Made by a program: the position numbers and the translations under genes | Part shown: one piece after another, positions 1 to 18,890 of the stretch | How the letters are laid out: each line of letters begins with the position of its first letter | How positions within the stretch are numbered: the first letter of the stretch is position 1 | The notes under the pieces: generated by a model | Databases searched by the model: none | What the model saw: the letters and a program-made list of their open reading frames with translations, nothing else | What the model was told of the DNA's origin: nothing | Assembly (NCBI GenBank): GCA_030770545.1 | Contig: CM061096.1 | Location: forward strand, 6,987,501 to 7,051,500 | Source: Macropodus opercularis | Lineage: Eukaryota; Chordata; Actinopteri; Anabantiformes; Osphronemidae | Direction of reading: 5' to 3' | DNA: 64,000 nt

Positions 1-3000
1 TGGTGGAGGGGAGGGAGGCTGGGGTAGGGTCACTTAAACTGCTTGTGCTTAAGTGAATCTGATCTTAAGCTTTTTATTATATTAACGGAGAGCCAGGATC
101 AAGACAAAGATTAAGAAAAATGTTTGGAGTCCAAGTTTATCTAGGGTCACATTTAGGAAGCATTAAGACTAATATCCCTGCTGAGCATCTAATGTTCTAC
201 AACAAAGACTGTCTGACATTGGCAAAATGATAAAATGGTGTCATTCCTGAACAACTGAAACAAATTGACAAATTATTATCCTTAGTCTTTTTATGCAATG
301 ATTCATAACAGTGACCAGATAATGGCCTAATTTATCCATGTCAGTCATTATACATTTTGCTGAGAGTAGACTAGTGATAGGAAATTATATTAAATAGTAT
401 GTATTTTTATGAATGAACACATCATCGGCCTTCTACTGTACAGGGTGCTGCTCAGGAGACAACTGGTAAACCAGGGATGGAAGATGGAAAAACAGCCGCT
501 TGGATCCCCGCAGCGAGTGATGATTGACTGATAAATGAGAGTAAACAGTGACCTCTGTTAACTGTCACAGCAGAGCACCGAGAGAGGCTGAGACACACAA
601 CGGAGGGGGGACGGGGACGCACCGAGAGCGGAGAGGGAAGGTTAAACAGATGGCACTGAGGGAAGAAAACGCTAAAAGAGTTTCAGGAAGCAGCCGCCGT
701 CGCTGAGAGACTGGTTCCTGTTAAAAAAAAAAAAAAAGGATGACAACGTCTCTCGGAGAGGGCGCAAAATTGTTCGCTCTTATCACTGCATACAGAACAC
801 ACTTGGGCTTTCGAAGCGCTTAACGTTCCAACATCACACACGTGCATTAGAGAACACAGACTGAGACGCTGGAGGGGAAAATAGGCAACACAGAGCGATG
901 AGTGACTAACAGCCCACGTGTCAACTCCATAAAGCAAAATGTGTCCATATTTCAATGGGACATTTAAAGAAAACCATGACTAACACAAACTGCTAAAGGT
1001 TTATTTATAGCACATTTCAACATGAATACTTTATAACTTTGACCACCTAATCATATATTTTCGCTGTGTTGAGTTGACTTATGACTCATTCTACACAGAA
1101 ATGTTATTAACAGACAGTGTTTCTTGTTACAGGGTGACATTAGATATTTGTTGTTCATAATCTCTAATATCATTTCTTCGCGACAACAAAACTTCACACG
1201 TGCAACAGCTGTACAGTATTTTTATATTATAGATTCAGTCTGAATATATATTTTCTCGCATGGTGTTTATGAACGAAGCAGTGCTGCAACGCTTGACGTC
1301 TTCTAATGGACTAATATCTATCTGTCTGAGACATCCACCTCCACAAAGATGCTGGATTAAGGAACTGTGTGGACTGTTTAGGGTAATTTAATTTAAAAAC
1401 AAGAACTAATCTGGCACCATGTTTACTGCTGCCTGGCCCCCACTCACTGTGGAGGCTGGGTTGCTGGTTGGACTGATGATCACTGCACTCAAAAAAATAA
1501 AAGGTTGCAAGAAACTGAGAGACTAAAGTACTGTAATACTGTGCAACCTTTTATTTTGTTTTATTGTGGTGGATTTGATGGTGTTTCACTACAAAACATT
1601 ACAGTTTATTAACTTTTAAAAATCTTTTTGTAATAATTCTAAGGACATTGAGTCATGTCTCCTGGAATATCTGCTATTCATTTATTTATCGAGAACAGAG
1701 CTGAATAGAGCTTTTAGTTTTGAATAATGAACAGAAATGAAGCCAGTGTTTCATAATGTATATGAAGTTAACAGGCTGCTGGGAGGCCCTGGTCGTCTCG
1801 CGGGGACTGAGATCTTTTCTTTTGGGGAATTGCAGAATAAGGCAGGTTGAGGTAGAAATAAACACTAAGACATCAGTGAATGATGTTTCGCTGTTGGCAA
1901 ATGGCACGATGTGTTTAAATGACCACTGGCATACATCACATGTCCTGCGGCTGCGTCAGGTGCCACAGACAGGCCTGTACGTTCAAACATGCTCTTGACT
2001 TACGGTGGCGTGGTGGTGCAGGCCTCACCTTAGCCATCTGCAGGCGTGTTCTGGACAGCTGCCTCATTTAGGCAGTACACTTCTCTGCACAATTGTTTCT
2101 CTCTTTAAATCAACCACGTTTTCTAACTCAAGACCATGACTCGGGAGAGGAGGTGGGTGATTGTCCCTCTGGGCGAGGCAAGACAGAGACGACTGACACA
2201 GACATCATTTTCAGAGTAGTGTTGGTCTGTCTGCTTTGTCTTGTCTTGCCAAAGGGGGCAACTGTCAACGTTGCCCATGGCTCATTAAGTTTATCTTTCT
2301 CAGCAGTGCCAACAAAACAGAATGCTTGGAATTCAGCTCCTCAGTAAGACGCAGACCAGTCAAAAGTTAAGGTTGAGGGGATTTTCGTCTGAATGGCTTC
2401 TAGTTTAGGCGGCTTGTGGACTTTGTGGTATAATAACATCCCACAGCATCAGTCAGCGGAGGGTTCTGTCAAAAGAACGTAAACAAATGCTTTAGAATGT
2501 GCTGAACACAGATTCTTCTCTTTGAGGAAGGTCTGCATCTGGAAAGAGGCAGAGGTGGGTCTACACATCTGAGGACAGAGTGGCCAGTGTGTAAATCCTC
2601 AAAAAAGAGTTAAAGACAGGGCGACCTAAGGTATTTATATGAATCCAATTAGTAATTAAAGAAAAGAAAAAAGTGTGAGAGAACTAAGTATCTTAGTTAG
2701 TTATTTGATTAATATTATTGAATATTAAGATGTCTTTAATCTGTGAATGTGTATACTGTGTTACAGGAAACACTGACTAACACAAACAAAGCCTAACACA
2801 AACAAAGCCTAAACACAATTTATGAAACTGTGACTTGACTCCCCAAGTTCCCGTCATGCACAGTCCACTCCATTTCATTGTCAATGTTTTCATTATTATG
2901 TATAATATTGATTGGCACTTTCCTTCCACAAGTCTTTCCTCATCATTCTCATCCTCATTATGATCACTTGTTACCATGACAACTCTCTTATAGGACCAAT

Positions 3001-5100
3001 CGCCCACCTCTCTCTCCATTTTTCTCTTGTGCTCTAGCTGTCTCTCACTTTCTTCTCTTTGCTCTTCATTTTGTTTATCGTGACTCCCCTCACCCAGAAG
3101 TCACTATCAGGATTCCATTCCCTTCTTTTACTTTTCGTTTGTTTATTTTTATTTTATTTTGTTTTTTTTATGAGATACCTTCATTGGAGAATGGATCCCT
3201 CTGGTGGAGATCCCTCCAGCAAACTCAGCGGGGTCAACCCTGTTTCCTAACCAAGCCTTTTAGTGGACCTCCCTGGTCCTGACCTGGAGCAGTTCAGACA
3301 GGCCCCGTATGGAGGACGGGTTAAAGTCACGAGCCTCAACATCCCTCTGTGAACTCCAGCGGCAGGAGCAAGTGACTGAGGTTTTAGCATCTTACATAAG
3401 CTGCTCCTTCTGAGGTCAAAGAGAGAGAGAGAGGGAGAGAGAGGGTTGAAACCAACAGCCGCTGCAGCACAAATGTCAATATTTGCCCGCATGTGCGATG
3501 TTTGAGAACCCTGAGAGGAAACTGTCACAGTGTTTTAACATTCAATTCATTCCTTTTGTTCGTGGCTTAAACTCTACACGGTGGCTGAATTCTTTTAAAC
3601 TTACTTTTACACGTTAATCACTTTAACTGTATTAAACTCAATAAAAACTTGTGCACTCAACATAATTGACGATTATTCACTTACAGACTTGCTGGAACAG
3701 GAAGAAGCCTCTGGACACCTGTCTTCTCTGACTGGACAGTGGCTGAATGATTTTCTCTCAGTTATGAATATTTGACGCTGTCTCACTCAATATCAACCGA
3801 TGCAGCCGATTTAATGCTGTTTTGAGAAGAACTCCTGTCTCTTCTTGTCATTTATTTACTTCTTACTTATCATTGCACTGTTTATGACTGCTGTTGTGTC
3901 ATCTCTTGTGTTATCTGTAATGTTAGCGATGTCTGATCCCATCCTGTCCCTTGGCGTAGCAGAGCCCCAGTGCCAGGAGACTAATCTAATCATTTATGGT
4001 CTGCTCTTGAGTAGTAAATAATTTTCTTGGCATATCACAGGGATTGTGAGTGGTGTGTGTGAGTGTGTGTGTGTGTTTTTGCGACTATTTTGTATTCCGC
4101 CTCACTTTTTCTCTTTTTACAGTACCACAGTCTTCCACATCCCCCGAGGACAATAGCAGCCCCTAGACCAATTTCTGTTCTCCTTCCTTTTTCTGCAGTG
4201 ACACAGTATGGTCCATATTTCATGTCACTCTGACTAAACTGCTCCGCTGTTGAGATGTCCACTTTAAAGCTTGATGCACTCCTCGTGTATAGATTTGGCT
4301 GCCATGCCAGCAAAGCACTTTGCCTTGAGAGAGGAATTAAACCCCCGAGGTTTTTTCTATAATAGATTAAATTGGGGGGTGGGGGGCTCCTGGGAGGGGC
4401 ACTACCCAAATATAGAGACCCTGCCAATTGCCAACAGGGTGTGGGCGCTGATGTGTGTCTGCACATGTGGGTGGGTGTTTGCATGGATCATGTGTTTGTA
4501 GGATGTGTGTAAAATATTGCATATGCCTGTATATAGTGCGAGTCTGGTTATATATACTGTGTACAGGTCTGGGTGCACGTTATGCAAGAAGACTGCTCAG
4601 CAGAGATTGTAGAATTGAATAGACAGCAAGGCTGCAGAAAAAAACAACAGCAGCAAAATGAATGTTTGAGTTTTCTACCATGCATTTATCATAATTTGAA
4701 GGATGTACTCACTGATTTCTGTCTTTCAGGTGTGTGAAGCATCAGACAAAAGGAGGTAATACACAGAGCGCCGTGAGAGGCTGGGGTGAGGACGTCTACC
4801 AATGGGAAATACAAAAACACGGCGCAGAGCAGCGCGAGAGCCGGAGCAACGCTTTGTTTGCCACGTCTCACATGTTTGGTTACTCAAGCTAATGAGCAGC
4901 AATTAGACAGCAGCCAATTAACTCTGACCATCAGACTGAGACCAAGGGTAATGAAATAAGGAGTAGGAAGGAAGCGAGACAAGGAACGAGAGCCGAGGAA
5001 GAGGCGGATAAAAGACCAGGGAATCACAGGCGCTGTGATCTGCCAGAGTCGTTCATGTGTATGTTTGCATGCTAATGAGTCATGTGTTCGAGGGCTGATG
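1..5100. other. Intergenic sequence, no supported gene
   Basis: No ORF chain with splice sites and a recognisable product was found here. Bases 480-710 are relatively GC- and purine-rich and hold an 18-codon plus-strand ORF starting at 650, so a promoter or 5' UTR exon of a plus-strand gene cannot be excluded. A short direct duplication lies at about 2776-2810 and a GT-rich stretch at about 4048-4076. The other open frames are short and lack coding character. Confidence 0.5.
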
Positions 5101-6290
5101 GGATTGTGTGTGTTCCAGCAGGGGGAGCTGTGTAGGCCCATGTCACTGTTAGTGCTCTACATGACCATCTGGCTCTCACCGTCAGACTGGATGCTGAACT
5201 TACAGTTAACTGTGTCACTGCCAGCACCACCATTACATCCAACACGAAAGCGTTCCTGAGGAGTCAGAGGCGTATTTTTATGAACGCAACGACTGCCAGA
5301 ACTATTTGGAACCAGTGACGCGTCATCGGAGAGGCTGCGTGTCTCTGCGTCTTCCGTGGCTGATGGTACGCTGACGGCATTGTGTATCTGCTGCAGGCCG
5401 CGAAACAGCGAAGGCAAATGGTTAATTTCTCATCCTGACTGTTGTGCAGTGTTCCAGCCGAACCCCTTGGAGAGTGTCTTGCTCTCTCTCATACACACAC
5501 ACCTACAAATACACTACATCGCAGTGCCTGTCATTCTTCCAAGTAGCCTGCTGCCCCCTGCTTTAATTAGGCTAATTGAAATGCGAGAATAACCATTTTC
5601 TTGATTGCTTGTTATTTTTGTGCAGTTTAAAATGAAAAGCGTGCTCGCGCATGCAGAGGCTAAGAGAGGCAGGCTCACCCCTCTCCTTCAGCCACCCTGT
5701 TGCCTGGTGCACATGAGTCTGGACCCTGTAGTCTGGGTCCCGAGGTTCTGCCTCAGGCCTTGACCTGTCTGTGGCCTGGCCAAAAGCCTGCCTGCTCGCT
5801 GTGCCCTGCTCTGAGGACATGGCTCCTTGCAACTTCGGCATTTTAGCTTCGTTGTCTCCGAATCTTCAGGGAGAGGCCTCCTCTTAGTGTTCTGGCCTTA
5901 CTGTTGTTTAAGCAAGAGAGTTAAGTGGGATTTTCCAGAGATCCTCGAGACAAACCGTGGGAGACAGTGTGTGCTTAAGTGCTCTTGGCAGGTCTACAGG
6001 TGTTCGGCGGCTTTTCTTGTGTTCTCAGCCACTTTGTAAAGCCTTGAGCAGGACTACTGTTGGTCCATGGCGGTGACAGGAGCCTCCCCAGGGCAGCGAG
6101 GGCTTATGGAGCACAAGGTGGAAGCAGACAGGAGACGTGAGAGAGAGGCAGTACATCTGGTGCAAGGAGCTGGGGAGTGTGTGTGTGAATGACAACCTGA
6201 AAAAAAATGTTCATATGTTCTGTGTCTCCCTGACAAGTAGATGAGTCATTCCCTCAACTCACTTGAACCCACATACTAATGCAGCCACCC

Positions 6291-6292
6291 AA

Positions 6293-6323
<31 letters not shown>
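6291..6323. repeat. (CA)n microsatellite
   Basis: Uninterrupted CA dinucleotides, about 15 units, seen directly. Confidence 0.95.
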
Positions 6324-6325
<2 letters not shown>

Positions 6326-6639
6326 CACTAGACTGCGTAGGGGCAGATCGCATGCGTATCATTAGCCCTGCAGAACCGGCTGCAGCAGCGTACAGTAATA
6401 TCCACCTCATGACAGAACTTCAGACATTCATCACATGTACACATTATACACATACAGAGTCATTTGCCTTCGAGGAGCTATGTGATTTCCTCATTAACTT
6501 CACCAAATGTAATGAGTCATTGAACCAAGTTCTGTGGCTGTTAATTATGGCCTGGTTGCAGCAGCTCTCTCCATGGCAACCTAAGGTTCTGCCTGTCACC
6601 ACATGAGAGATGAGGGAATAAAGACATTTTCCCATTATG

Positions 6640-6902
6640 CTGCCACACCAGCGTGTATATTTCTTCAGAGGACAGGCTCGTTCAGGGTTGAGCTGCTGAT
6701 CCTTTATCCCCCTCTGCTGGAGAAGGAAAATACCCAGGTTGTCGTCCTGAGTTAGGATCCAGAACAACACGCGTTTAGCGCCGACATCCTCAAAACACGC
6801 CATCAGAGCCGTGATGATGTGTTTTGATTCATGAACAACTAGGACGTGTTGTGTGGTCGAGCCGTAGAAGTCTGCGCTGAGAGCCGGTGTCACGGCGTTG
6901 AC
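6640..6902 (-). CDS. Downstream exon of unidentified gene (3' limit uncertain)
   Basis: Starts phase 0 after a strong pyrimidine-rich TTTTTGCAG acceptor and opens with VNAVTPALSADFYGSTTQHV. The frame stays open to 6444. I place the limit near 6640 only because coding character fades there; no donor stands out. Confidence 0.45.
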
Positions 6903-7108
6903 CTGCAAAAAGTTGAGCAGCATCAAAATAAAAAATCACAAAGCCATTAGCATGCAAATGAGTTGTTTCCACTCACTACTGTGTTATTGTCTGCGTGCAG
7001 CTGCAGCAGGAGGTCGGAGGAAGAGAGGTTCAGTAAGTGTTGGCCAATTTGTTCCGATAAAATGTGATTTGCAGAGTCACAGTGGACGTTAGCAGAGAAC
7101 TGGTTGAT
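6640..7108 (-). CDS. Two adjacent exons of an unidentified protein-coding gene
   Basis: Two minus-strand open segments join cleanly. The upstream one (7108 down to 6977, exactly 44 codons) is flanked by a TTTTCTAG acceptor and a GTGAGTGG donor. The next begins at 6902 after a TTTTTGCAG acceptor in the same phase 0, leaving a 74-nt intron typical of compact fish genes. The reading continues open from 6902 to a stop at 6444. Residues after about 6640 look less protein-like, so the true 3' end of the second exon is uncertain. The translation is mixed alpha/beta in character (for example QHVLVVHESKHIITALMACF, then FWILTQDDNLGIFLLQQRG). I do not recognise the family and found no further exon with confidence. 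It could be part of a fast-evolving gene or a recent pseudogene without frame damage. Confidence 0.5.
6977..7108 (-). CDS. Upstream exon of unidentified gene
   Basis: 44 open codons, phase 0 at both ends, beginning INQFSANVHCDSANHILSEQ. The acceptor CTAG lies just beyond 7108 and the donor GTGAGT just below 6977. Function unknown. Confidence 0.5.
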
Positions 7109-7109
7109 C

Positions 7110-9540
7110 TAGAAAAGGTTCATGATGTGAATTATAAAGGTCTCTGTCTTCCAGTAACGCTGCTGTAAAACAGCTGAAGCATAAAACAACTCGCTAGCCT
7201 TCAGCCCTTCCTCTAATGGGACAGAAAAAGACACCAAGCCTTGAATACAGATCGCTTTTTTTCGCCGTACCCGTTACAAGCTCAGGCTCAGCTCCCAGAA
7301 GCAACGACATACTTCTTTAGAGATGAGCGAGTCAGTCCAGACGTCGGTGCCTTCAAACGTACTGTAATAATAGTTTTTCTGTCAGTGTAGCTAGAGCTGT
7401 GACAGAATGCAGCGAACTCCGTACCTGAACTGGAAACTACAAGCACTCAGGTCATGGGCTCTTCGGTTCAGATGAGGGATGATGCAGCATTTTTGGTTTC
7501 AAATGGGCTTTAATGTATTAAGTGATGGATAGTTTATTGTGGCACTAACCCTTTTATCAGGGGGTGAGTGGAGGTAACGTCTGTAAAGCTAAACAGAAAA
7601 TTGCTTATTTTTATTGAAGCACTTTATAATGGTTTTCGATTTTTTATTTGACAAATTACTTTGGAGAATCCTTGCAAAATACAGTGATTGCACACTAGAA
7701 GCTTTTTGATTACAACTTGTGGCGCAAGTGTAAAAAATTTAAATGGCTTTACAATTAAGTAATTTTCTTGATTGCTGAACAATTGATGTTTCTTTTTAGG
7801 GTGTATACCAAAACCACCATAAACTAAATATTAACGTTTATGCTCTATGTGATATATACGCATATTATTCGTAATAGGAAAAATATTCTAAGGACTGTAG
7901 TAAAAAAAGGAAAACACATTTCACACCAGTCTACGTAAGAGAGCTGTCATCAGGTGAGGATGTCACATTTTCTCCATGGCGACAGCATCATCTCCATTCC
8001 TGCTATGGAAACCTACTTTCCTGCAGCCTTTATTTGTGTAGAGGGTAAAGTGTAACAATGCGCCAGAATTTATCACTGCACGCTTTGCTATCGGCCGGTT
8101 CAGACATAAACGGCGGACAGTTCACTTGGCCGACGGCCATGTGTCGTCAGGCTGCATCTGACTCCACAGCAGCATCACCCAGATAAAGAGCATTTGACCT
8201 GGACACAGTTCTCCTGACACAGACACAGAGCTTAAACGTGACTGTTGAATGAGTGTGTATGTCGTGTTTGCGTGTCTGTGAGACACACAGACTCTGTGCA
8301 TCCACAGGCAGGACTTCAGAGGATGATGGCACTGTGACTCACAACTCAAACACACACGCTGTACATGCAACATCTCTCTGTTTGTCTCTGACACACACAC
8401 ATTTGATCCCCAATATAATTACACTACTGTTGTTTCTGTAACAGTTCAAATTTTTATTTTCAAAAGACAAAACGTTTGTGAAACTAGGTTATTGAGGAAA
8501 CTGACAGTTTGTCCATGACATACAAAGACACACAGCATGTTCACGGGTGCTTTGGTACCTGGTTTGGCATCTGGGTTTCGTAGATGTTCTCTAGATGTGA
8601 TACAAACATGCTACAGGCAGACAGGAAAACCGTTCAGCCCTTATATTGAAGGAACAGTCAGACAAGATCCGAAACAAGAATGTCTGGCATCATACTGAGA
8701 ATGTGATAAATGCAATATCAGTTTCATCTCCAAACATTCGGTGCGGCGGCAGTGTTGCATCTAGGGCATATTTACACCAGGCGAGAAATAAACTTTTTCA
8801 CTTTAGTCAAAGAAAGAAGGAAAACGTCGCAATAATGCTCTCGTCCATTCGTTTACACGTCTTAATGACTGTGGGACTGTGGGAAGGTGCTCACCTGTGT
8901 ATCAGGGGAAATGTGAAAAACGTTCAACTCACCAAAGTTAAAAGAGTTCCAGCAACTCCAAAGCTGTTCTATCGTGACGCACAACAACATATTTGATTCA
9001 TCTGAGAAGATGGTCTCAATATCCAAGTAACCGAGAACGAATTACTGTGTCCCACTTATTGCACTATGATGACATCACTGATTCACACACCACAGTTTTT
9101 ATGTGATTCCGTCATTCAAACCTGCAGTAATGACTTTTTGTGCAACAAGGGCAAACTGTGAACACTGACACATCAAGATGTTCTTGCCAACGTTCACCGA
9201 TTTACACACTGAGCAGATTGGCATCAAAATTAGTATTCACTTCTCTTCCACTCTCCGGCCCAGTGATAAATATAAGTCCAATATTGACTCTCAATTAGGC
9301 TTGTTAAATACTCTGCTACGTTCAGCAGCGAGTTGCTAAGTGTCTGTCGTTTGGTGCTGAGCAGACAGTGCGCAGGGAGCTCTTCCTGCTGAAAACAGCT
9401 GTTTGATGCTGAAACTGATGCTGAGGGAGATGAGAGCCAGAAAAAAACAAAAGCAATGAGCTGAACTATGCAGAGCTGGGTAGAGATTCTCTGTGGAATT
9501 TACACCACAGTTGACCCCGTTCACGTTTAAGAGCTCAAGT
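7110..9540. other. Intergenic, nothing firmly supported
   Basis: AT-rich sequence between the unidentified exon pair and the 3' end of the PACSIN gene. Upstream exons of the unidentified minus-strand gene should lie here if it is intact, but I found none with both good splice sites and an open frame. Confidence 0.5.
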
Positions 9541-9564
9541 GATCTGTTGTTCTTTATGAAAATG

Positions 9565-9570
9565 TTTATT
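9565..9570 (-). terminator. Candidate poly(A) signal of the PACSIN gene
   Basis: TTTATT on the plus strand is AATAAA on the minus strand, about 540 nt downstream of the PACSIN stop codon. This gives a plausible short 3' UTR of 9545-10106. Other weaker signals may be used. Confidence 0.45.
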
Positions 9571-10106
9571 GTATAGCCCCTTAAAGTAAACAAGATAGAA
9601 ACAAGATAGACAGCAGTGGAGTTGCTGGAATGTGTTGAGGAAATCATATCAATGTTGTTATGCAACCGAGGATAAAACTGCAAACAAGTTACATTTTCAA
9701 CCTGTGCCTAATAATAAACACAACACAAGACAAACACGGTTATATATTGCTTCAGTATCTATATCTATCAAGCTTTGGAGTAATTATAGTCACAGTACTA
9801 GCGTCACTTTCTTCATATGTTGTGAGGCCGTGCGAGTAGTTTAAAGGCAAACGTGTCGAGGTGAAGGGAAATGAAACAGCTGAAAGTCCGGTGATGCTGC
9901 TTCAGCACCAGGCGATATAATTATATAAAGTACCTTTAGAATCCAGCTTATTTATCTTTTCAAGAGATTACACAACTGAAACAACAAACCTCGCCACGGT
10001 CCAGATCTTTGGCTGGCAGCTGATCTGTCCCCGTTGTTCTGTTTCTCCCACAGTTAAATTAAGCCACGATGTGACAAGACTGTTCGTTTTCTGGCACACG
10101 TGGTAA

Positions 10107-15386
<5,280 letters not shown>

Positions 15387-15394
15387 GCTGATCT

Positions 15395-17378
15395 CTGTTA
15401 AAGGAAAATGAAGTATTGTTAGTTCACAATGGGCAGATTTGATATGTAGGTAAAAGCCTCTGAACTACAGGAGCAGCTGCAGTAAGTCATGATATCGTGT
15501 CTTCTAATGCTGGTTGAGCCTCCCAGCCCTTGAATTAGTTGTGTTCATTTTAAGGTCACATATATACAATTATTAGTAAACTTATTAACTGCTTTCTTAG
15601 TCTTTTACACCTCAGTTATTCAGGAACTCAGTATGTCGTGTTTAGATGCTATAGCAGGCTTAAGTAGATATGATTTAGTTTTTAAATCAAATTATAATTT
15701 CTGTTGGTGTGAGCGAGTCCAAAGTTCATCAGAGAACCTCTTGGGAAGCATCAGACCCCATCTCAGGCAGAGCTTGTAGCACCTCCCCGTGATATGAAAG
15801 CTCAATAGATAAAAGCTTGTGTCAGGATTATTATGAAGATATGCAGCAGGTGCAGTGTGTGCCCAGCAGTGGATATAATGGAGGCTCTGTAAAGCTGTTA
15901 AAGCTGGACATGACACTTGGAGCAGGAGGCGTACAGGAAGTAAAGACGCTGACCATCCTCTCCCACCATTCCCAGCAGTGAAATATGAGCTATACTCAAA
16001 TAAACAAGGGTGCAAGGGTCAACACATCCTGTATCTCCTGCTTATTTCCTCCACATTATTATTCTTCTAACAAACACTCGCTGATATTTTCCTAAACCAA
16101 CGTTTGGCTGGAGCATAAACTGTTCTGTCAACAGATGTGTCTGACTCATAACTACATGTACATGCTGGATGCTCGTCTGTTTATGAGCTTCGATTGTCAC
16201 TTTTTAAACAAAGTCTTTAAGCGCAAGGCTTAAATTTTCCTTCTTGGTGCTTCAAAGAGTCAACATGTCCAGAGCTGAGCTCCACCCAGACGGAGGCTTT
16301 GCGTCTGTTCTGTTTTTCTCCCTGCAGGCATCTCTCCTCGTGGCTCTGGTAGGCACACAATTAGATTCACTGATTTCCCTCCACGTCCTGCTTTTCACAG
16401 GACATCACATGCTCTGCTAGAGCGTAATATCATGCCTCTCCCTGCCTGAATCGTCCTTAGCTTCTGTCTATGATGTCTGTCGTGTCTCTACAGTCCCGTC
16501 CAATTTAACCCTTGACCTTAACTTCCTGTCTCGCTGCTGGCTGGTGAAGAAATGTTTCTGCAAGGTTTGCTTCTTCATTGTAATTAATTAATTTCATGAT
16601 TAAAGGCAATGTGTATCCAGTCGTAGTATCCACTTTGAGCTTCTTTCCTCCCCTTTAATACAATTAACGGGTGAAACATGCTACACTTCTCTACATCGGC
16701 TGGAATTAACTCTGAGCTTTTCAAACATGACCTCAGGTTTCAGATCAGCGTTAATGTAAAGTTAAAGGCTGGTAGTGACTGTGAGTCTTTAAGCTGTATC
16801 AATGTCATGAATTTGGCAAACTGTGTAGACTTTCTTTTATACTTTACTTTTGATTCCCATAGCTTTTACTCTCCGTGAGCTGCAGACGTCTAAAGCAACA
16901 CGTATCTGCATTCTGTGTAACTTACCACCTACAAGCACAGATCGAATTCCACCATGGGTCCTCCAGACTTTTTTATAATCTCCTGGCAGGTCAGGCAGGA
17001 AATTTGTTCCCTCCGTTTTCAAAGTGGAGACCCAGTAACTTGCAGTACCCCAGACTTTCCAGCGTGTAAACTTTAAACTTAAAAAAAATAGCTGAGGAAC
17101 TAACTAACTTCAGGCTCTTTTGAATTATAAAAGCCCATCTGCAGCCTCCAACCGGCCGAACTCTTTCACCCACGCTCCTGCACCCACTCTGGCACGCACG
17201 CTCACTCCGCCCCCTGTCCCCGTTTCATCTGTCACACATAACTCAACAACACACACATTGCACAGAGGAAATATATAGTAACAAATGAACGCACAGAGCA
17301 GAAATAGGAGCCCGATCCCTCAGTCCAATCTCTCCCTAATGCAACCATTCAGCCGTGGCTGGCTAACAAGGTCCTTAC
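15395..17378 (-). other. Probable 5' UTR intron of PACSIN
   Basis: Bounded by the acceptor at 15394/15395 and a good GTAAGG donor at 17378-17373 on the minus strand. No coding exon was seen inside. Confidence 0.5.
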
Positions 17379-17520
17379 CTCTCTGAATGTTGGGGCCCTC
17401 GCTGCCTCAACCTCCTTTTTCCCCTTCTGTTGGTTCTTTAAAAGGTTTTTGTCTCCTGTCCGCTCCTGGTGCAGACCATGAGGCTCTTCTTCTCCTCTCC
17501 CTCTTGTCTTCTGTCTTTCC
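17379..17520 (-). promoter_or_regulatory. Candidate non-coding first exon / promoter area of PACSIN
   Basis: A minus-strand GTAAGG donor follows CATTCAGAG at 17379. The purine-rich stretch upstream (17379 to about 17520) would be the 5' UTR exon. The transcription start is not defined from sequence. Confidence 0.35.
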
Positions 17521-17652
17521 TCTTCACCTTCTCCAACTTTGATTTCCCTGTCGTTCAGACCAGTGCTCCTCCTGCTCTTCCCCTTTCTTTTGGCCTGCTG
17601 TGAGTCAGATGAGTTGGCTTCTTTTTTCCTCCTCCCTCACACCCTCCCTCTT

Positions 17653-17683
17653 TGCTTCTTCTTCTTCTTCTTCTTCTTCTTCT
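17653..17683. repeat. (CTT)n trinucleotide tract
   Basis: About nine CTT units within a longer pyrimidine-rich stretch upstream of the PACSIN gene. Confidence 0.85.
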
Positions 17684-18087
17684 CTCTCTCTCTTCCTCCC
17701 TGTCACTGCAGGAAACCGATTCTCTCGTTCTTTGTACTTCGCCACTCATCTGTGATCGTCTATTTTTCTGTTTGATTCCCTCATTTCACGTTCCTCGGAG
17801 TAGTGTTAATGAAGTACGCTGTGGCTTTCCTTTCTAGTGTGTGTATACGTGCCCGTCTAGGTGTGTCAGACCACATGAGTCACCCACTCAAAACCTCTGT
17901 GTGTGGATGTGTGTGTTAATAGACCTATTAACTGTGCTTTGCTCTTTTACAAAGAGCCACAAAGCAGCATGACCAGATAAGGGAAACTCCGTCCCCCTGC
18001 GCTGGTCTTCAACCCCCCAGTTTCCTCCCTAAGACATTCCCTCAGGACAGATTGGTGGGCCTGCCTCCACAGCTGGAGGATACATCC

Positions 18088-18088
<1 letters not shown>

Positions 18089-18129
<41 letters not shown>
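18089..18129. repeat. (GT)n microsatellite
   Basis: About 20 uninterrupted GT units. Confidence 0.97.
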
Positions 18130-18130
<1 letters not shown>

Positions 18131-18864
18131 ATATGTGCGTGTTTGTTAAAGTCAAATATTCTTTGAAGCCAGAGACCCCTGGAGAAGAATTGTTCACACT
18201 CCCAAGCCCCAGTCCTGGTGACATAACCCTTTATGTTACGCTGAGCTTGTGAAACAGCTTCATGCCAGAACACGTCTTGTAAACAACCAGTCAACTGTTT
18301 TGGTGTTGCAACGTTTACGCCCAACTGTAACCTGTTCTTAGGAAATCCCATGTTATTTAATTGATCCCACGTTATTAAGCATATAATTAAATCACGGCCA
18401 TCGATGTTATGACACTGCGACATCCTGTAAAATCACAAGTGGAATCTGAACTAACGTCCTAAACGTTTGCTTTCAAGTAGTTTCTTGTGGTTGCTAATCC
18501 AGCCTTGATTTATCTTTGCATTTCTTTGTGTTTCACTTGATGCCCACATGGCCAAAATCACCAGAATGTCCTGAAACAAATCTCAAACATTGTTATCTAG
18601 AAAAGAAAACAGTAAAATGTGAGTTAACTGATGTTTTGGCAATAATATTGTTTCTGGTTTCTTAGCTCGACTAATTCGACTGGAAGGATATGATCGTTCT
18701 TAGTGTATTTTGTACTGATGTGTTTATTTAAAGCACGTTTTAGCTGTTACAGTCCTGATCCTCGCTCTCTACCAGGTGGCGGCGGTAAAGCACCAATTTC
18801 TTAAGTTTCAACCGTCAATAAAAACCAAGAAGAAGAAAAACGAACAAAACCAGGAGGAGGAGCA

Positions 18865-18890
18865 GACGCCGCTTCTTGATCTGCGGCGTC
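18865..18890 (+). other. 8-bp perfect inverted repeat in host-gene exon 1
   Basis: GACGCCGC at 18865-18872 and GCGGCGTC at 18883-18890 would form a hairpin with a 10-nt loop, close to the presumed transcription start. Confidence 0.7.
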
